Positions 5,147-6,790 of a DNA stretch of 6,790 nt are shown here, in pieces. The stretch's first letter is position 1. Each line of letters starts with the position of its first letter. The stretch is from Eubacterium sp. (GTDB lineage Bacteria; Bacillota; Clostridia; Lachnospirales; Lachnospiraceae): contig JAJGAH010000136.1 in assembly GCA_020844525.1 (NCBI GenBank), positions 1 to 6,790 on the forward strand, written 5' to 3'. A program made the translations under genes and the position numbers. The notes below the pieces were generated by a model. It saw nothing but the letters and a program-made list of their open reading frames with translations, was not told where the DNA came from and searched no databases.

Positions 5147-6790
5147 GAAAAGACGTTTCATGATGCAGGAGATCGGGATTTCCTGCTGGCTGCCTGTACT
5201 GATCTGCGTAGCGGGGTTCCTTCTTTATCCTGTGAGGCTGCTGTTGCGCATGAATGCGGTCAATTTTTATGTGGATGAGGGAAAAAATTACGCAGAGACG
5301 CTCCACACGCTCAGAACGCATACGCTGCTTTCTGACCTTGGGAGCAGAGATCCGGTGACGGCACTCGCGATTCTGATCGCCGCCATTCTCTGTGCCTGCA
5401 CGATGTTCTATTATCTGGATTCCAGAGAGCAGACAGACTTTTATCACAGTCTCGCCTTTACCCGCAGCGAGCTGTACCGCGTGCAGTTTACAGCAGGCTG
5501 GTTCTCTGCTGTGGTGCCTTACCTGATTAATGTGATGTTAGCCTATTTTCTGGCTGGAGGTATCTTTGGTCTGCTGAGCCTGACGGGGTTTGTGGCAGTC
5601 CTCAGGGCTGTGCTGTTTTTCCTTCTGGCTTTTTCAGCTGTATACGGGGTCTGCGTACTGGCAATGCTTCTTGCAGGAAGACTGCTTCTTGGTATTCTGA
5701 TCAGCTTCTTTTTCCTGGGCTACGGACCGGTCTGCTATTTTGTGATCAGAACGCTGATTATAGAAAACCTGCAGACCTATTGCAGTTATGCCGATGTGTC
5801 CGACTGGATCGGCTGGCTTCTGTCACCCTATTCTGTGCTTCTGCTGCATCAGGGTCAGGGTTCGGCATCCATGAATGCCATGATTACGGATGGTGGTGTC
5901 CGCAATGGTATGATTGTGGCTTTTCTGGCAGGATACCTTCTGCTTTCCTGGTTCCTGAGTGACCGGCTGTACAGAGTACGGCCTTCGGAGACAGCAGGCA
6001 ATGCATTGATCTCACCAAAATTCGGTTCGGCAGTAAAGGTCATGATCAGTATTCCCGCCGGCGTATTTCTGGGTGCTTTGTTTTCATACTCGACCGATGT
6101 GCCGAAGAAAAGCTGGGTGGTTTTTTCACTGATCATGGTATTCCTGATCAATGGTGTGATAGAATTTATTTATAGCCGGGATCTGCGGAGTATCCTGGCA
6201 CATTGGATTTCTCTGATTGCGGAGCTGGCCGGTGCGGTTCTTTTTATTGTTTTGCTTCTGCTGCATCCAAACACCTATGATACCTGGCTTCCATCCGTGG
6301 ATCAGGTTTCCTCAATGGCAGTGATTTCCAATTCCGGTATGCAGGATATTGGCGATTACAGCTATAATCTGAATGCAGGTGTGAATACGCTGGCCCTGTT
6401 TGATGAGGTGGAAACGAAAAATGCTGATCCTGTCTATGCACTTGCCAGGGCTGGCATTGCGCAATTGACTGAACAGGGAAGTACATCTGATACCTATGCG
6501 CAGGAAGGGTATGTGAGTGTCTGCATCAGATTCCGGCTGACAAATGGAACTGTCAGGTACAGACAGTATGTGGTATCAGATCAGGAATATCAGAAGGCAG
6601 AGATGGCACTTTCCGAGGATGCGGCATGGAGAAAAGCTGTTTATCCGGCCAACCACATAGATCCTTCTGAAATTGAAACGGTGACCGCTGCTCCATGGTC
6701 TGTGGCAGGCGGAACAGGAACAGACCTGGACCTGTCGGGCGGGGAAATCCGTGAACTGATACAGGACCTCGCCGCAGATACAAATGAGAT
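5121..6790 (+). CDS. ABC-2-type transporter permease with large extracytoplasmic C-terminal region (3' partial)
   Basis: The frame is open from ATG 5121 to the window end: 556 complete codons plus two bases, with no stop. This is the membrane partner of the ATPase. A short basic N-terminus (NKKRRF) precedes about nine hydrophobic segments, at roughly 20-42, 79-98, 127-148, 155-184, 187-213, 262-280, 304-322, 332-351 and 362-382. Between the second and third lies LDSREQTDFYHSLAFTRSEL (99-118), resembling the cytoplasmic coupling-loop motif 'D.YHSLP.+R..L' of Firmicutes ABC-2 permeases. From about 383 onward the protein is hydrophilic and continues past the window. It probably faces outward, although an odd helix count would have to be confirmed. 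The architecture recalls permeases annotated with DUF6449 in Lachnospiraceae; this is from memory and tentative. Translation overlaps the ATPase gene by 26 nt, so stoichiometric coupled expression is likely. The substrate is unknown. Confidence 0.85.
   Translation, partial: MMSAASANKKRRFMMQEIGISCWLPVLICVAGFLLYPVRLLLRMNAVNFYVDEGKNYAETLHTLRTHTLLSDLGSRDPVTALAILIAAILCACTMFYYLDSREQTDFYHSLAFTRSELYRVQFTAGWFSAVVPYLINVMLAYFLAGGIFGLLSLTGFVAVLRAVLFFLLAFSAVYGVCVLAMLLAGRLLLGILISFFFLGYGPVCYFVIRTLIIENLQTYCSYADVSDWIGWLLSPYSVLLLHQGQGSASMNAMITDGGVRNGMIVAFLAGYLLLSWFLSDRLYRVRPSETAGNALISPKFGSAVKVMISIPAGVFLGALFSYSTDVPKKSWVVFSLIMVFLINGVIEFIYSRDLRSILAHWISLIAELAGAVLFIVLLLLHPNTYDTWLPSVDQVSSMAVISNSGMQDIGDYSYNLNAGVNTLALFDEVETKNADPVYALARAGIAQLTEQGSTSDTYAQEGYVSVCIRFRLTNGTVRYRQYVVSDQEYQKAEMALSEDAAWRKAVYPANHIDPSEIETVTAAPWSVAGGTGTDLDLSGGEIRELIQDLAADTNE

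Noticed and set aside
6733..6745. LSGGE in the permease tail as an ABC signature motif
   Set aside because: It lies in a hydrophilic tail with no Walker A or B nearby; the ATPase is encoded by the separate upstream gene.

Overview
The window looks like chromosomal DNA from a Clostridia (Firmicutes) genome, most likely Lachnospiraceae. The evidence is the form of the HisRS and AspRS proteins, the strong AGGAGG-type ribosome binding sites, the YtrA-type GntR/ABC cassette, and an intergenic palindromic repeat of a kind I recall from that family. All recognised genes are on the + strand. The genus assignment is an inference; no search was run.

Layout. (1) Positions 3-257 hold the last 84 codons of a gene that begins outside the window and encodes an HD-GYP-type protein. 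(2) hisS (254-1504, histidyl-tRNA synthetase) follows with an ATGA stop/start overlap. (3) The 317-bp gap 1505-1821 is dominated by a roughly 200-bp imperfect palindrome (1512-1710) ending in a T-run, followed by an AT-rich stretch that may carry the aspS promoter. (4) aspS (1822-3612, bacterial-type aspartyl-tRNA synthetase) ends just before a clear intrinsic terminator (3640-3680). (5) The second gap, 3613-3872, holds that terminator, a short inverted copy of a motif from the first palindrome, and a strong sigma-A-type promoter overlapped by a 23-bp inverted-repeat operator. (6) A three-gene operon follows: a small GntR/YtrA-type repressor with a TTG start (3873-4256), an ABC transporter ATPase (4244-5146) and a large ABC-2-type permease with an extracytoplasmic tail (5121-6790, running off the window end). 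Each gene overlaps the next.

How the genes work together. hisS and aspS are housekeeping genes that charge tRNA-His and tRNA-Asp; no T-box leader is visible for either within the window. The second operon is a self-contained regulated transporter. The repressor probably binds the operator over its own -10 region, and it is released by an unknown ligand or by cell-envelope stress. The ATPase and permease form the transport complex. The substrate cannot be read from the sequence; relatives of the YtrA/YtrBCDEF type respond to cell-wall-active antibiotics.

The most useful observations beyond ordinary annotation are the operator/promoter arrangement with a correctable TTG start, the unusual palindromic element and its satellite motifs around aspS, the shortened C-terminal domain of HisRS, and the long permease frame open to the window end. 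I did not find convincing evidence for a wholly new kind of system.
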